Made by a program: the position numbers and the translations under genes. Below, in pieces: positions 55,501-62,344 of a stretch of DNA of 64,000 nt (within the stretch, counting starts at the first letter, position 1; each line of letters opens with the position of its first letter). The stretch is from Geomonas azotofigens (lineage in GTDB: Bacteria > Desulfobacterota > Desulfuromonadia > Geobacterales > Geobacteraceae). The DNA lies in NCBI RefSeq assembly GCF_018919395.1, contig NZ_JAHLME010000001.1, positions 930,001-994,000 of the forward strand, written 5' to 3'. The notes beneath the pieces are model-generated. The model was not told where the DNA came from and did no database searches. It was given only the letters and a program-made list of their open reading frames with translations.

Positions 55501-56370
55501 ACCACAAACTTCGGGGCCACCGGAACCTATTTCAGCGGCGTCCCCAACGTGACCGGATGGCTTCCCGGCAGCTACACCCGGAGCTTCATCAGCACGTCCC
55601 CCGACTGGGGCATCGGACAGTTAGCCCTTTACGCGCCCTACAGCGCGCCTCCCACCACCGGCTCCAACTGGCACCTCGCCTTCGCCCTCACCGACAGCAC
55701 CGTCGCCTCCTACGTCCTTGCCGGCGAGATGGCGGGCTCGCCCTGGGACCCCGCCACCAGCGTCCTCTACGCCGGGGTGAAGGGTGGCTGGCTGGACATG
55801 GTGGCGGCGACGCCGACCACCGGCATTTTCATCGGCGAGACCGTCGGGACCTTCAACCCCACGAGCCTGCAGGCGATGACCTCGGGCGTCTGGATGGAGA
55901 CCGGCAAGTACCTCGCCCTGGTATCGACGGCGACAGGCAGAGCGACGCTGGACAAGCTGAACATCCCCGCGGTTGAGGTGGGCAAGGCGGACTTCAGTGG
56001 GGGCAACGCGAACTTCACCGTCAGCGTCAATGACCTCCGTTTCTTCGCGCGGGACGCCACCGGTCGGGCGCAGCTCTTCGCGACCGACAAGATCAGCGGC
56101 ACCTACTCCGGCACAACGATGCTCGGCAGCGTCACCCTGAACCAGGCCACCTCCGGCACCGGCTACGGCGTTTCCGGTATCACCCCGACCTTCAGCATCA
56201 AGCAGTGGGACACCACCAGCAACAAGTGGTCGGGAGCCCTCGACTTCTACGGCAACAGCGGCGTGGTGAACGGGATGGCCAACGTCCAGTTCAACGGCGT
56301 GGCGGGCGGCAGGATCAACGCCAACGGTGCCGGCACCTTCACGGGGACGGCGGCGGGCATGGCGAGGTAG
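52522..56370 (+). CDS. Giant exported FecR-domain protein with two homologous C-terminal modules
   Basis: A 1282-residue protein. A signal peptide (1-23, ending A-W-A) precedes a FecR-type domain (about 25-165; R-A-E-I-T-F-N-D-G-S-V-V, I-R-T-P-N-A-I-A-G-V-R-G-T). A Ser/Thr/Gly/Pro linker (about 190-345) contains ten 3-residue repeats (S-T-G x7, T-T-G x3). The remaining about 900 residues hold two modules of about 400 residues (about 427-821 and 846-1282) with matching blocks such as L-Y-I-D-P-T-G-K-A-G / L-Y-V-D-P-A-G-N-A-G, R-F-Y-S-R-A / R-F-F-A-R-D, and both ending A-A-G-M-A. There is only one or no cysteine, and no membrane anchor or sorting signal. AGGAGAAGGCC precedes ATG 52522. It is probably a surface or secreted protein; the function is unknown. 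Confidence 0.88.
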   Translation: MILKKILLLIPVLVLLLVVPAWAEVVGKLSRVEGAVDIMPGGQLPAVAAKEGSALQKGDFVRTKSNSRAEITFNDGSVVKVAQRSRLDVSEYSGAARKFVLPRGKVQATVVPAPGGKTPHTFEIRTPNAIAGVRGTSFFVYHQGNVTGVAVLEGVVHTSSVNAPSQGVTLVAGTATSVAKSRPPTPPRPVTQAELNSHQSDVTPTTQGGAATTSTGTATTSAGAGTESSSGTSSVGGTSVDSTSTATSTGGTDSTTSTGSTGSTGSTGSTGSTGSTGTTGTTGTTGYAAGLPADTLPLGGGLPTTSTGPVSTTTSTQPTTSVIIPVTDATGSGTPTPTTYFNSALGANLMSRLGTIDPKSSLPTIINDGGIAQTLSGTTSLWTGNATSATLKGSYPAPPLQQPNHYWLGNFNSASPGTTNDTTADNGAYAGYFGGMSLDGSGATETRLCALYIDPTGKAGIMQGTFAGTITGTATAGYGTSADGTLKLNELTSAIGLKPADFSSAWWNPTTTGSPVVEVGPGHAIFDASTTSGSGSKYDRNPSEGFLFDAGLNETGAMTNRGDVIKLGYFSADPSFGIWSRESFGSYVGTGDKFVLVTNAEWGGSPDGTTPMSDAVKVISLGNWQEGALNADAYGVWGNLGRGDVKLLAGSLVGSTNSATSSTGTSTFGAVTTGAFIDIKTLLADPTTAGALGFPTQIATTLSLHGGNSTGTVSFDPVRFYSRAATDPVQLWVAPGMSGTFTGSLDQQRFSLLSGTTSTDNTILGQLYINSISSTSSSGTWLGTLNAIGESPGSFRRDFDGIAAGHFNGTTFDGVAAGMAHPVTFFNTINGSSAQLTRFANGGVVSYGSLDGVMGGMSLWGSSMASAADFKAVGVFTPSQSLSAGGYVFNAPIFSKDLPSGQAVTFDGGAYNGNLVAAVNTGGGGSAPGIVGIMNALYVDPAGNAGVLRGKFGGFLDQMTSLWMGDGELYPVQLATGGISAANLNSAAGISTVTTNFGATGTYFSGVPNVTGWLPGSYTRSFISTSPDWGIGQLALYAPYSAPPTTGSNWHLAFALTDSTVASYVLAGEMAGSPWDPATSVLYAGVKGGWLDMVAATPTTGIFIGETVGTFNPTSLQAMTSGVWMETGKYLALVSTATGRATLDKLNIPAVEVGKADFSGGNANFTVSVNDLRFFARDATGRAQLFATDKISGTYSGTTMLGSVTLNQATSGTGYGVSGITPTFSIKQWDTTSNKWSGALDFYGNSGVVNGMANVQFNGVAGGRINANGAGTFTGTAAGMAR
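53290..53379 (+). repeat. 9-bp in-frame tandem repeat in the FecR-domain gene
   Basis: Ten copies of TCCACCGGG or variants (six TCC-ACC-GGG, one TCC-ACC-GGA, three ACC-ACC-GGN) encode S-T-G or T-T-G. The copies are nearly identical at DNA level, so length may vary by slippage while keeping frame. Confidence 0.92.
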
Positions 56371-56388
56371 GCCAGAGGAAGGGGGCTC

Positions 56389-57618
56389 ATGCGGAATTTT
56401 TCTGCGAAAAAGGCGTTCGCGTTGTTGTACCTGGTTTCCTACCTGGTGGTAGCGGTTGCCATCGTGCTGACGGTCAACCACCAGCAGCGCGACGCCGCGC
56501 TCGCCGAGGCCCAGGAGAAGGCGAGGCTCATCCTCGACAGCAAACTCGCCATCCATAGCTACTTCTCCAAGCAGCTCAAGCCGAAGCTCTTCGAGTTCAC
56601 GGACCGCTATCGCTCCGCTCAGTACTTCGACCCGGTCTGGATGTCGTCAACCTACGCCGTGCGCGAGATCGAGCAGTACAACAAGGCCTTTTCCAAGAAC
56701 GATTATTACTACAAGGAGTGCGCGATCAACGCCAGAAGTCCCCTGAACGAGGCGGATGAGGTCGAGCGCGCCTTCCTGGAAGAGCTGAAGAAGGATCCCG
56801 CGATGGACGCGCGGTCCGGGATCAGGGGGATCGGCGGCAGGCCCTTCTTCGTGGTGATGCGCCGCGGCGAGAGCATGGAGAAAGACTGCCTGCGCTGTCA
56901 CAGCGCCCCCGACAGGGCTCCGGCCGACCTGGTGCGGGAGTATGGCCCGCTGCGCAGCTTCAACCGCCACGAAGGGGAGCTGGTTTCCGCGGTGTCGATC
57001 CGGATTCCGCTGGAGCAGGCCTATGCGAGCGCCAATCGGCTCTCGTTCCACTTGTCCGTCCTGCTGCTCGCCATCCTGGGGGGAGCGTCGATGCTGCAGT
57101 TCCTGTTGATGGACGGGATGCTTTTGAACCCGCTAGTTTTGTTGCGTGACCGCACCGACGCGATCCTCCGCGATGAGAGCCGGCTGGGGCAGGATATCCC
57201 GCAACTGTCGCGGGCCAGGGAACTGGTGGAATTGACCGGCACCTTCAACGATCTATCCAGGCACCTGCGTGCCGAAAGGGAAGGGCTGGTGGGGCAGGTG
57301 CGCCAGAGAACGTCGGAATTGCAGGAGCTGAACCAGACCCTGGAGCAGGACGTGGCTGAACGCAAGGCGATCCAGGCGGAACTGGCTGCCAAGGTGGAGC
57401 AGTTGGAGGCGGCGCTGGCGAAGGTCCGTATCCTGGAGGGCGTGATACCGATCTGTTCCTACTGCAAGAAGATCCGCAACGACGAGGAGAGCTGGCAACA
57501 GATGGAGCAGTATATCTCGGAACATACCGACGCCATGTTCAGTCACGGTATCTGCCCCTCCTGTTTCGACGAGCACTGCAAGGGGGATACAAAGGGGGAC
57601 CTGGAGGATGAAGAGTGA
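56389..57618 (+). CDS. DUF3365 haem sensor protein with HAMP, coiled coil and cysteine-pair C-terminal domain
   Basis: A 409-residue protein. A membrane helix (about 9-29) precedes a periplasmic DUF3365 (Tll0287-like) domain (about 35-210) with one c-haem motif C-L-R-C-H at residues 167-171. A second helix (about 222-245), HAMP (about 246-300) and coiled coil (about 295-350) lead to G-V-I-P-I-C-S-Y-C-K-K-I-R ... G-I-C-P-S-C, with cysteine pairs at 356/359 and 389/392 that look like a zinc ribbon or redox site. No kinase, cyclase or GGDEF output is present. This short C-terminal domain also ends some deltaproteobacterial response regulators as I recall it. It starts 18 bases after the FecR-domain gene, so it belongs to that operon and may report its redox state. 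Confidence 0.87.
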   Translation: MRNFSAKKAFALLYLVSYLVVAVAIVLTVNHQQRDAALAEAQEKARLILDSKLAIHSYFSKQLKPKLFEFTDRYRSAQYFDPVWMSSTYAVREIEQYNKAFSKNDYYYKECAINARSPLNEADEVERAFLEELKKDPAMDARSGIRGIGGRPFFVVMRRGESMEKDCLRCHSAPDRAPADLVREYGPLRSFNRHEGELVSAVSIRIPLEQAYASANRLSFHLSVLLLAILGGASMLQFLLMDGMLLNPLVLLRDRTDAILRDESRLGQDIPQLSRARELVELTGTFNDLSRHLRAEREGLVGQVRQRTSELQELNQTLEQDVAERKAIQAELAAKVEQLEAALAKVRILEGVIPICSYCKKIRNDEESWQQMEQYISEHTDAMFSHGICPSCFDEHCKGDTKGDLEDEE

Positions 57619-57646
57619 CATCCCGGCAGCCCGTTGCGCGCTATTT

Positions 57647-57674
57647 AAAAAGCCGGCCCGAGAGCCGGCTTTTC
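57647..57674. terminator. Bidirectional intrinsic terminator
   Basis: AGCCGGC (57651-57657), loop of six, GCCGGCT (57664-57670), with A on the left and TTTTC on the right. It ends the FecR operon and the convergent propeller gene. Confidence 0.85.
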
Positions 57675-57676
57675 TT

Positions 57677-58636
57677 TTAGCGGGACTGGCCGATGTCAGC
57701 AAGGTAGATGCCGTTCAAGTCGCTGAAGACCACGTAGTTGCCGTAGATGGCGGGGGTGTACCGGTCCTGGCTGCAGCCGGCGAGGGGGGTGTCCTTGCCG
57801 GTGATCAGGTCCAGGACGTGGATGTTCTCCAACTCTCCCTGGGAGTTGTCCACGAAGACGACCTTGGTGCCCCAGATGCGCGGATAGCGCTGGTTGGCAT
57901 CGCCCTTGGTCAGCCTACGCTCCTGCCTGCTGTTGACGTCGTACAGGTAGATGTCGTAGTTGGGGAGCACGTCCTTGTTGCGGTTGTCCTCCCAGACCAC
58001 GAGGCTGCCGTACACCGCGGGAGACCACTGCGCCTCAGGATTGGAGGTCACCCGCAACTCCTTCCCCTTGACCAGGTCGTACAGATAGATGTCACCGGAA
58101 TCGTTACGCTCATCCTTCCAGGCCAGGTAATCGATTCCCAGGGCGGCAAAGCCTTGGGCCGCCTGCCCGGCTTCCATCCGTTTTTCCTTCATCGTGAGCA
58201 GATCGTAAAGGCAGACGGTCTGCTTCCCCTCACTCATCTCGGTCCAGGCAAGGTAGCGATCGGAAACGGCCAGGTCGACCTTGGCGACGGGCGAAAGCAC
58301 TACCGGCGCTTCCTTTCCCTCTGCCAGGTCATACATGTAGATGTCCGACGTCCCGTTGCGGTAATCCTGCCAGTAGATCCTGTTGCCGTAGATGCGCGGC
58401 TTCTTGTGGTTCACGATCCCGTGGGTTATCCGCGTCTCGGTTCCGGTCTCGATGTCGTAGAGGTAGATGTCGGCCTTGCCGTCGCGGGTATCCTGCCAGA
58501 CCACGCGGCTGCCGTAGATGTCCGGGAACTGCCTGGTCCCCACTCCGGAGCTGATCTGCTTGACCGGGATCTCCTGGGCGCCACACCAGGAGCCGATCAG
58601 CAGGGATGCGATGAGCAGGCAGATGGTCTTCTTCAT
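57677..58636 (-). CDS. Exported TolB-like beta-propeller protein
   Basis: A 319-residue protein with a signal peptide (1 to about 20, ending C-G-A-Q). It has about six propeller repeats of the form Y-G-S-R-V-V-W-Q-D-T-R-D-G-K-A-D-I-Y-L-Y-D-I-E-T-G (W-x-D-x-R, D-I-Y-x-Y-D). The repeats fit a TolB/WD40-like propeller in the periplasm or on the surface, but without the TolB N-terminal domain. It is divergent from the 12-haem cytochrome gene and may bind it or another envelope protein; that is inference. A sigma-70-type promoter lies at 58687-58715. ATG 58636 follows GGAGGAACCA. Confidence 0.88.
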   Translation of the reverse strand: MKKTICLLIASLLIGSWCGAQEIPVKQISSGVGTRQFPDIYGSRVVWQDTRDGKADIYLYDIETGTETRITHGIVNHKKPRIYGNRIYWQDYRNGTSDIYMYDLAEGKEAPVVLSPVAKVDLAVSDRYLAWTEMSEGKQTVCLYDLLTMKEKRMEAGQAAQGFAALGIDYLAWKDERNDSGDIYLYDLVKGKELRVTSNPEAQWSPAVYGSLVVWEDNRNKDVLPNYDIYLYDVNSRQERRLTKGDANQRYPRIWGTKVVFVDNSQGELENIHVLDLITGKDTPLAGCSQDRYTPAIYGNYVVFSDLNGIYLADIGQSR

Positions 58637-58686
58637 TGGTTCCTCCGTTGGGGCTTTCGGGGTCGGGCTGGGGTCAGCCGCCTGTC

Positions 58687-58715
58687 TTTGTATGAAATTT
58701 TCCTCAGCATGTCAA
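58687..58715 (-). promoter_or_regulatory. Sigma-70 promoter of the propeller gene
   Basis: On the minus strand: TTGACA (6 of 6), 17 bases, TACAAA (4 of 6). The predicted leader is about 44 bases. Confidence 0.55.
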
Positions 58716-58860
58716 CGCTTCAGTTCGTATAGGCATTTCACCCTATCCTGTGGTGTAAAACACCCAATAAGGTGAGGAGCCCCACCTAGATCCGCACCCC
58801 TTGAGCAACTCTTTTTAAATTTCATTAGAAAAATCGGATAGTTATTACCGTGGGGCGAAT

Positions 58861-58876
58861 TGGTATAAGGGTTGCT
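58861..58876 (+). promoter_or_regulatory. Sigma-54 promoter of the 12-haem cytochrome gene
   Basis: TGGTATAAGGGTTGCT matches the consensus TGGYRYRN4TTGCW at every position, with GG and GC exactly 10 bases apart. Transcription would start near 58887, leaving a leader of about 78 bases before ATG 58965. Confidence 0.8.
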
Positions 58877-58964
58877 TATTGCCGGAGGTTTGTGAAAACA
58901 GCAACCGTGGCCACGGAAGACTGTTCGATTCATCACTGCAGGGAAAAATTCCAAGGAGGCAGAC

Positions 58965-60980
58965 ATGAAGAAAACCGTATTGGTAGGGGGTGTGCTGCTG
59001 GCATCCTTCTACGGGACCGCTTTCGGCGCGACGCTGTCGGTGCAGACGGCGACCAACAAGCTGAACTACGGCCAGAGCTCCGTGGTCACCGTCAAGGCGA
59101 ACGCAGAGAACGGCACCACCAGGATCACCACGGGCAACATCCGCTACGCCAACGTCACCATCAAGAACCCCAGCGGCACCACGCTTTTGAACGGCGTCGC
59201 CATGAGCAAAGACACCACCACGGGCTTTGCCTACTATAACTACACCCTCTCCAGTTCCGCGCCCAAGGGGACCTACACCGCGACGGTAAGCTTCACCGAT
59301 ACCAGCGGCAACACCGGCAGCGGCTCCACCACCTTCAAGGTGCAGCTCCCGGTGCCGAGCCACGTAAGCTACGTGACCGCCTACAACGGCCCCGCGACCT
59401 GCATCACCAGCGCCTGCCACGCGGCCCAGGCGAGCGCCATGTTCGGCTCCGTGCACTACCAGTGGACCGGCGACAACCAGAAGGCGATCGAACTGGCCGC
59501 CTCCGGTTCCAAGGCGTCCAAAATGGGGGGGATCAACAACTTCTGCATCCAGCCGGACATGAACTGGCTGACCATCTTCCAGAAGACCGACGGCACCACC
59601 GGCCCCGGCGGCTGCGCGGTCTGTCACGCCGGCAACGGCCTCAAGCCCTCCACCACCTCCAGCCAGGCCCAGCTCGAGAACATCGACTGCCTCATGTGCC
59701 ACGGTAACGGCTATTCCAGGAAGGTCGTTCAGAACGCCGACGGCACCTTCTCAATGGTTCCGGCCGATGGCTTGAACGTGCTCTCCATCGCGCAGAACGT
59801 GATCCGCCCGAACCGCACCGCCTGCATGCGCTGCCACGAGAAGTCCGGCGGCGGCGACAACTACAAGCGCGGCGACATCGAGTCCACCAACAAGAGCTGC
59901 ACCAAGGCCTACGACGTGCACATGGGCAGTGACGGGCAGAACTTCCCGTGCCAGGAGTGCCACCGGACCACCAACCACAAGATGGCCGGCCGCGGCTCCG
60001 ACATGCGCGCCCTCGACAGCACCACGCCGCTTACCTGCGAGAACTGCCACTCCCGCATCCCGCACCGCTCCACCAACGTGAGCTACAGCGACCTGAACCG
60101 CCACAGCGACAAGGTCAACTGCTCGGTCTGCCACGTGCCGACCTTCGCCAAGACCATCCCGACCGACATGAACCGTGACTGGTCCGTGATGGAGATCGAC
60201 ACCGCCAAGGCGCTCTGGGATCCGACCATGATCAAGGCCACCAACGTCATGCCGACCTACGCCTGGTTCAACGGTTTCAGCCACTTCTACAAGTTCAAGG
60301 ATCCCGCGAGCCTCGACGCCCGCGGCGTGCAGGTGATCAGCAAGCCCGACGGCGCCTTCGAGGACCCGGCCGGCAAGTTCTCCAAGCTGTTCCCCTTCAA
60401 GCTCCACCAGGGTTCCCAGCCGATGGAGACCACCACCAAGCAGCTGCTGCCGGTGAAGAACAAGTACGCCTTCGAGACCGGTGACATCACCACCGCCATC
60501 CAGCTCGGCGCGGCCGCCCAGGGGATGACCTACAACGCCCACACCTTCGTCCCGACCGAACAGTACGAGGGGATCTTCCACGGGGTAGGTCCCAAGACCA
60601 CCGCGGTTTCCTGCTCCAACGGCGGCTGCCATCCGCAGATCACCACCGGCGCCAACCGTATCCCGTTCTCGACCCTGGGATACACCCGTCGCGGCACCAC
60701 CGCGCAGATGTGCGACGTCTGCCACGGCGCCAAGACCTACACCAGCTTCACCAGCCTGCACAGCAACCACCGCGACCGCAAGAACTGCGCGGCCTGCCAT
60801 GGCACCGGCTATCCGCTGAAGGAGCCGACCACCACGCTGTGCGACAACTGCCACAGCAGGGAGACTTTCACCAACGCCAACGACATCCACAGCAGGCACG
60901 TCCAGGGCAAGGGGTATGACTGCAGCAACTGCCATACCTTCAGCGCCGGCATGACCGGTGGGCACACCGAAGAGCACTAA
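58965..60980 (+). CDS. Exported 12-haem c-type cytochrome with N-terminal Ig-like domain
   Basis: A 671-residue protein. A signal peptide (1-22, ending A-F-G-A) precedes an immunoglobulin-like domain of about 110 residues (L-S-V-Q-T-A-T-N-K-L-N-Y-G to T-F-K-V-Q-L-P-V). The haem region follows, with ten CxxCH motifs (CAVCH, CLMCH, CMRCH, CQECH, CENCH, CSVCH, CDVCH, CAACH, CDNCH, CSNCH) and two CX4CH motifs (C-I-T-S-A-C-H, C-S-N-G-G-C-H). Extra histidines can serve as distal ligands. No lipobox is present, so it is periplasmic or secreted. It is a candidate for extracellular electron transfer. AAGGAGGCAGAC precedes ATG 58965. Transcription from a sigma-54 promoter is predicted; a terminator follows. 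Confidence 0.95.
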   Translation: MKKTVLVGGVLLASFYGTAFGATLSVQTATNKLNYGQSSVVTVKANAENGTTRITTGNIRYANVTIKNPSGTTLLNGVAMSKDTTTGFAYYNYTLSSSAPKGTYTATVSFTDTSGNTGSGSTTFKVQLPVPSHVSYVTAYNGPATCITSACHAAQASAMFGSVHYQWTGDNQKAIELAASGSKASKMGGINNFCIQPDMNWLTIFQKTDGTTGPGGCAVCHAGNGLKPSTTSSQAQLENIDCLMCHGNGYSRKVVQNADGTFSMVPADGLNVLSIAQNVIRPNRTACMRCHEKSGGGDNYKRGDIESTNKSCTKAYDVHMGSDGQNFPCQECHRTTNHKMAGRGSDMRALDSTTPLTCENCHSRIPHRSTNVSYSDLNRHSDKVNCSVCHVPTFAKTIPTDMNRDWSVMEIDTAKALWDPTMIKATNVMPTYAWFNGFSHFYKFKDPASLDARGVQVISKPDGAFEDPAGKFSKLFPFKLHQGSQPMETTTKQLLPVKNKYAFETGDITTAIQLGAAAQGMTYNAHTFVPTEQYEGIFHGVGPKTTAVSCSNGGCHPQITTGANRIPFSTLGYTRRGTTAQMCDVCHGAKTYTSFTSLHSNHRDRKNCAACHGTGYPLKEPTTTLCDNCHSRETFTNANDIHSRHVQGKGYDCSNCHTFSAGMTGGHTEEH

Positions 60981-61007
60981 GCCTGGCGCAGTAACAGAAG
61001 CAGTACG

Positions 61008-61035
61008 AAAAGCCACCCCGCAGGGGGTGGCTTTT
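61008..61035 (+). terminator. Intrinsic terminator of the cytochrome gene
   Basis: AAAAGCCACCCC, short loop, GGGGTGGCTTTT: a perfect 12-bp stem with T-rich tail. Confidence 0.92.
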
Positions 61036-61076
61036 CCTTTGGAGGGATGTGGGATTTCACGGATGCTCCCCGGCCA

Positions 61077-61181
61077 CTGTAGGGGCGAATAATCATTCGC
61101 CCAGCCCCCGGTGCCCAGCCAATGCCCATGGCGAGATCTATTGAGGTGCCAAAGGGGGCGAATGATTATTCGCCCCTACAG
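61077..61181. repeat. Dispersed palindromic element, copy 2
   Basis: It has the same 26-bp arms as at 13519-13618 (CTGTAGGGGCGAATAATC... and its complement ending CCCCTACAG), around a different 53-base centre. It lies between the cytochrome terminator and the next gene. Confidence 0.88.
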
Positions 61182-61297
61182 ACAATGGGCCTGTTTGGGT
61201 GCATTGAGCAGATTGTGGTATGCTGTTAGGCGGCGCAGGACACAAAGATGCGCCCTATGAGCTATCTACAACACCTGCTGAAAGAATGGAGGACGAC

Positions 61298-62209
61298 ATG
61301 CGAACATTGCGTTACGGCTTCATTGTACTGGGGTTGTTGTTCTGTCTATCGACGACTGCAACAGCCTCGGTAAGCGTTGGCATAGGCATCGGGCTCCCCA
61401 ATGTGAGCATCGGTATCAACCTGGGAGGATACCCGGATCTGAGACCGATTCCGGGCTATCCCGTCTACTACGCACCAAACGTCTCTGGCAACTATTTCTT
61501 CTACGACGGCATGTACTGGGCCTTCTGGAACGATGCCTGGTATGCGAGCTCCTGGTACAACGGGCCGTGGGCGCTGGTCGACCCGTATGCGGTGCCGGTC
61601 TACCTCCTGCGCGTCCCGGTGCGCTATTACCGGGAACCGCCCCCCTACTTCCGGGGCTGGGGGCCCGACCGGCCGCCGCGCTGGGGCCAGCACTGGGGAC
61701 GCGGTTGGGAAGAGCGTCGTCACGGCTGGGACCGCTGGGACCGCGGCCGGGCACCGAGAAGGGCGCCGCTGCCGACCTACCAGCGCAGCTACTCCGGTGA
61801 CCGCTATCCAAGCTTCGAGCAGCAGCGCCGACTGCACCGGGACAGCTACCGCTACGAACCCCGGAACCCAGTGGTGCGCAAGCACTTCAAAGAGGTGGAA
61901 CAACGCCCGCCGGCACCGATGCAGCGCCAGGAACGCCCCGAAATGAGAGGACCGGCAGTGGCGCCTCCGGCACAGATGCACCGCGGACCGGAGCATGAGC
62001 GCCAGGCCCCGATGCGAATCGAGCCGCGTCCGCCGCAGGGCGTGGAGCCCAGGCATGAGCAGCGCATGGAGCGGATGGAACGGCAGGAGCGCATGCAGGA
62101 GCGGGGGCCGGAAAGGATGGAGCGGATGGAAAAAGGTGGCGGTGGTGAGCGCGGTGGCGGTCCCGAGCGGGGACGCGGGCCGGATCGAGACGAAGGTCGC
62201 GGCCGCTGA
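61298..62209 (+). CDS. Exported Tyr/Trp- and Arg-rich repeat protein
   Basis: A 303-residue protein. A signal peptide (1 to about 22, ending A-T-A-S) precedes a Val/Gly/Ile segment. A Tyr/Trp-rich part (about 45-125) has N-Y-F-F-Y-D-G-M-Y-W-A-F-W-N and S-S-W-Y-N-G-P-W, resembling YXWGXW-type motifs. A long Arg/Pro/Gln/Met/Glu-rich tail ends in E-R-M-E-R-M repeats and a Gly/Arg stretch. It is probably periplasmic or surface-associated and largely disordered at the C terminus. No function is known. ATG 61298 was chosen because GGAGG is 5 bases upstream and the signal peptide starts there. A terminator follows. Confidence 0.82.
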   Translation: MRTLRYGFIVLGLLFCLSTTATASVSVGIGIGLPNVSIGINLGGYPDLRPIPGYPVYYAPNVSGNYFFYDGMYWAFWNDAWYASSWYNGPWALVDPYAVPVYLLRVPVRYYREPPPYFRGWGPDRPPRWGQHWGRGWEERRHGWDRWDRGRAPRRAPLPTYQRSYSGDRYPSFEQQRRLHRDSYRYEPRNPVVRKHFKEVEQRPPAPMQRQERPEMRGPAVAPPAQMHRGPEHERQAPMRIEPRPPQGVEPRHEQRMERMERQERMQERGPERMERMEKGGGGERGGGPERGRGPDRDEGRGR

Positions 62210-62238
62210 TGCCACGATTGCAGCGTGAATGGTAAAGC

Positions 62239-62274
62239 GAGCCCCTCCCGTGATATGGGAGGGGCTCTTTATTT
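62239..62274 (+). terminator. Intrinsic terminator
   Basis: GAGCCCCTCCC, loop, GGGAGGGGCTC: a perfect 11-bp stem followed by TTTATTTTA, 29 bases after the stop of the Tyr/Trp-rich protein gene. Confidence 0.92.
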
Positions 62275-62287
62275 TACCTGGCTGAGT

Positions 62288-62344
62288 CCACAATCCCCTC
62301 TCCCTTTGGGAGGAGAGGGTTAGGGTGAGGGACGGTAGGGGGAT
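62288..62344. repeat. GC-rich palindromic repeat at the 3' end of the HxlR gene
   Basis: CCCCTCTCCCTTTGGGAGGAGAGGG followed by TTAGGGTGAGGG, a widespread type of repeat. It directly follows the regulator stop codon on the minus strand. Confidence 0.6.

Larger units (their letters stand above)
58637..58964. other. 328-base divergent regulatory region
   Basis: It lies between the propeller gene and the cytochrome gene. It contains a sigma-70-like promoter for the former, an exact sigma-54 promoter for the latter, and small hairpins (GGTGTAAAACACC at about 58752; AGGTG/CCACCT at about 58773-58790). These lie 70-110 bases upstream of the sigma-54 site, where an activator would bind. No cyclic dinucleotide riboswitch was recognised. 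Confidence 0.6.

Noticed and set aside
58637-58964. Cyclic dinucleotide (GEMM-type) riboswitch upstream of the multihaem cytochrome
   Set aside because: Such riboswitches precede cytochrome genes in Geobacter, so I looked for the conserved GCAAACC and ACGCAAAGCC blocks; they are not present in the leader.
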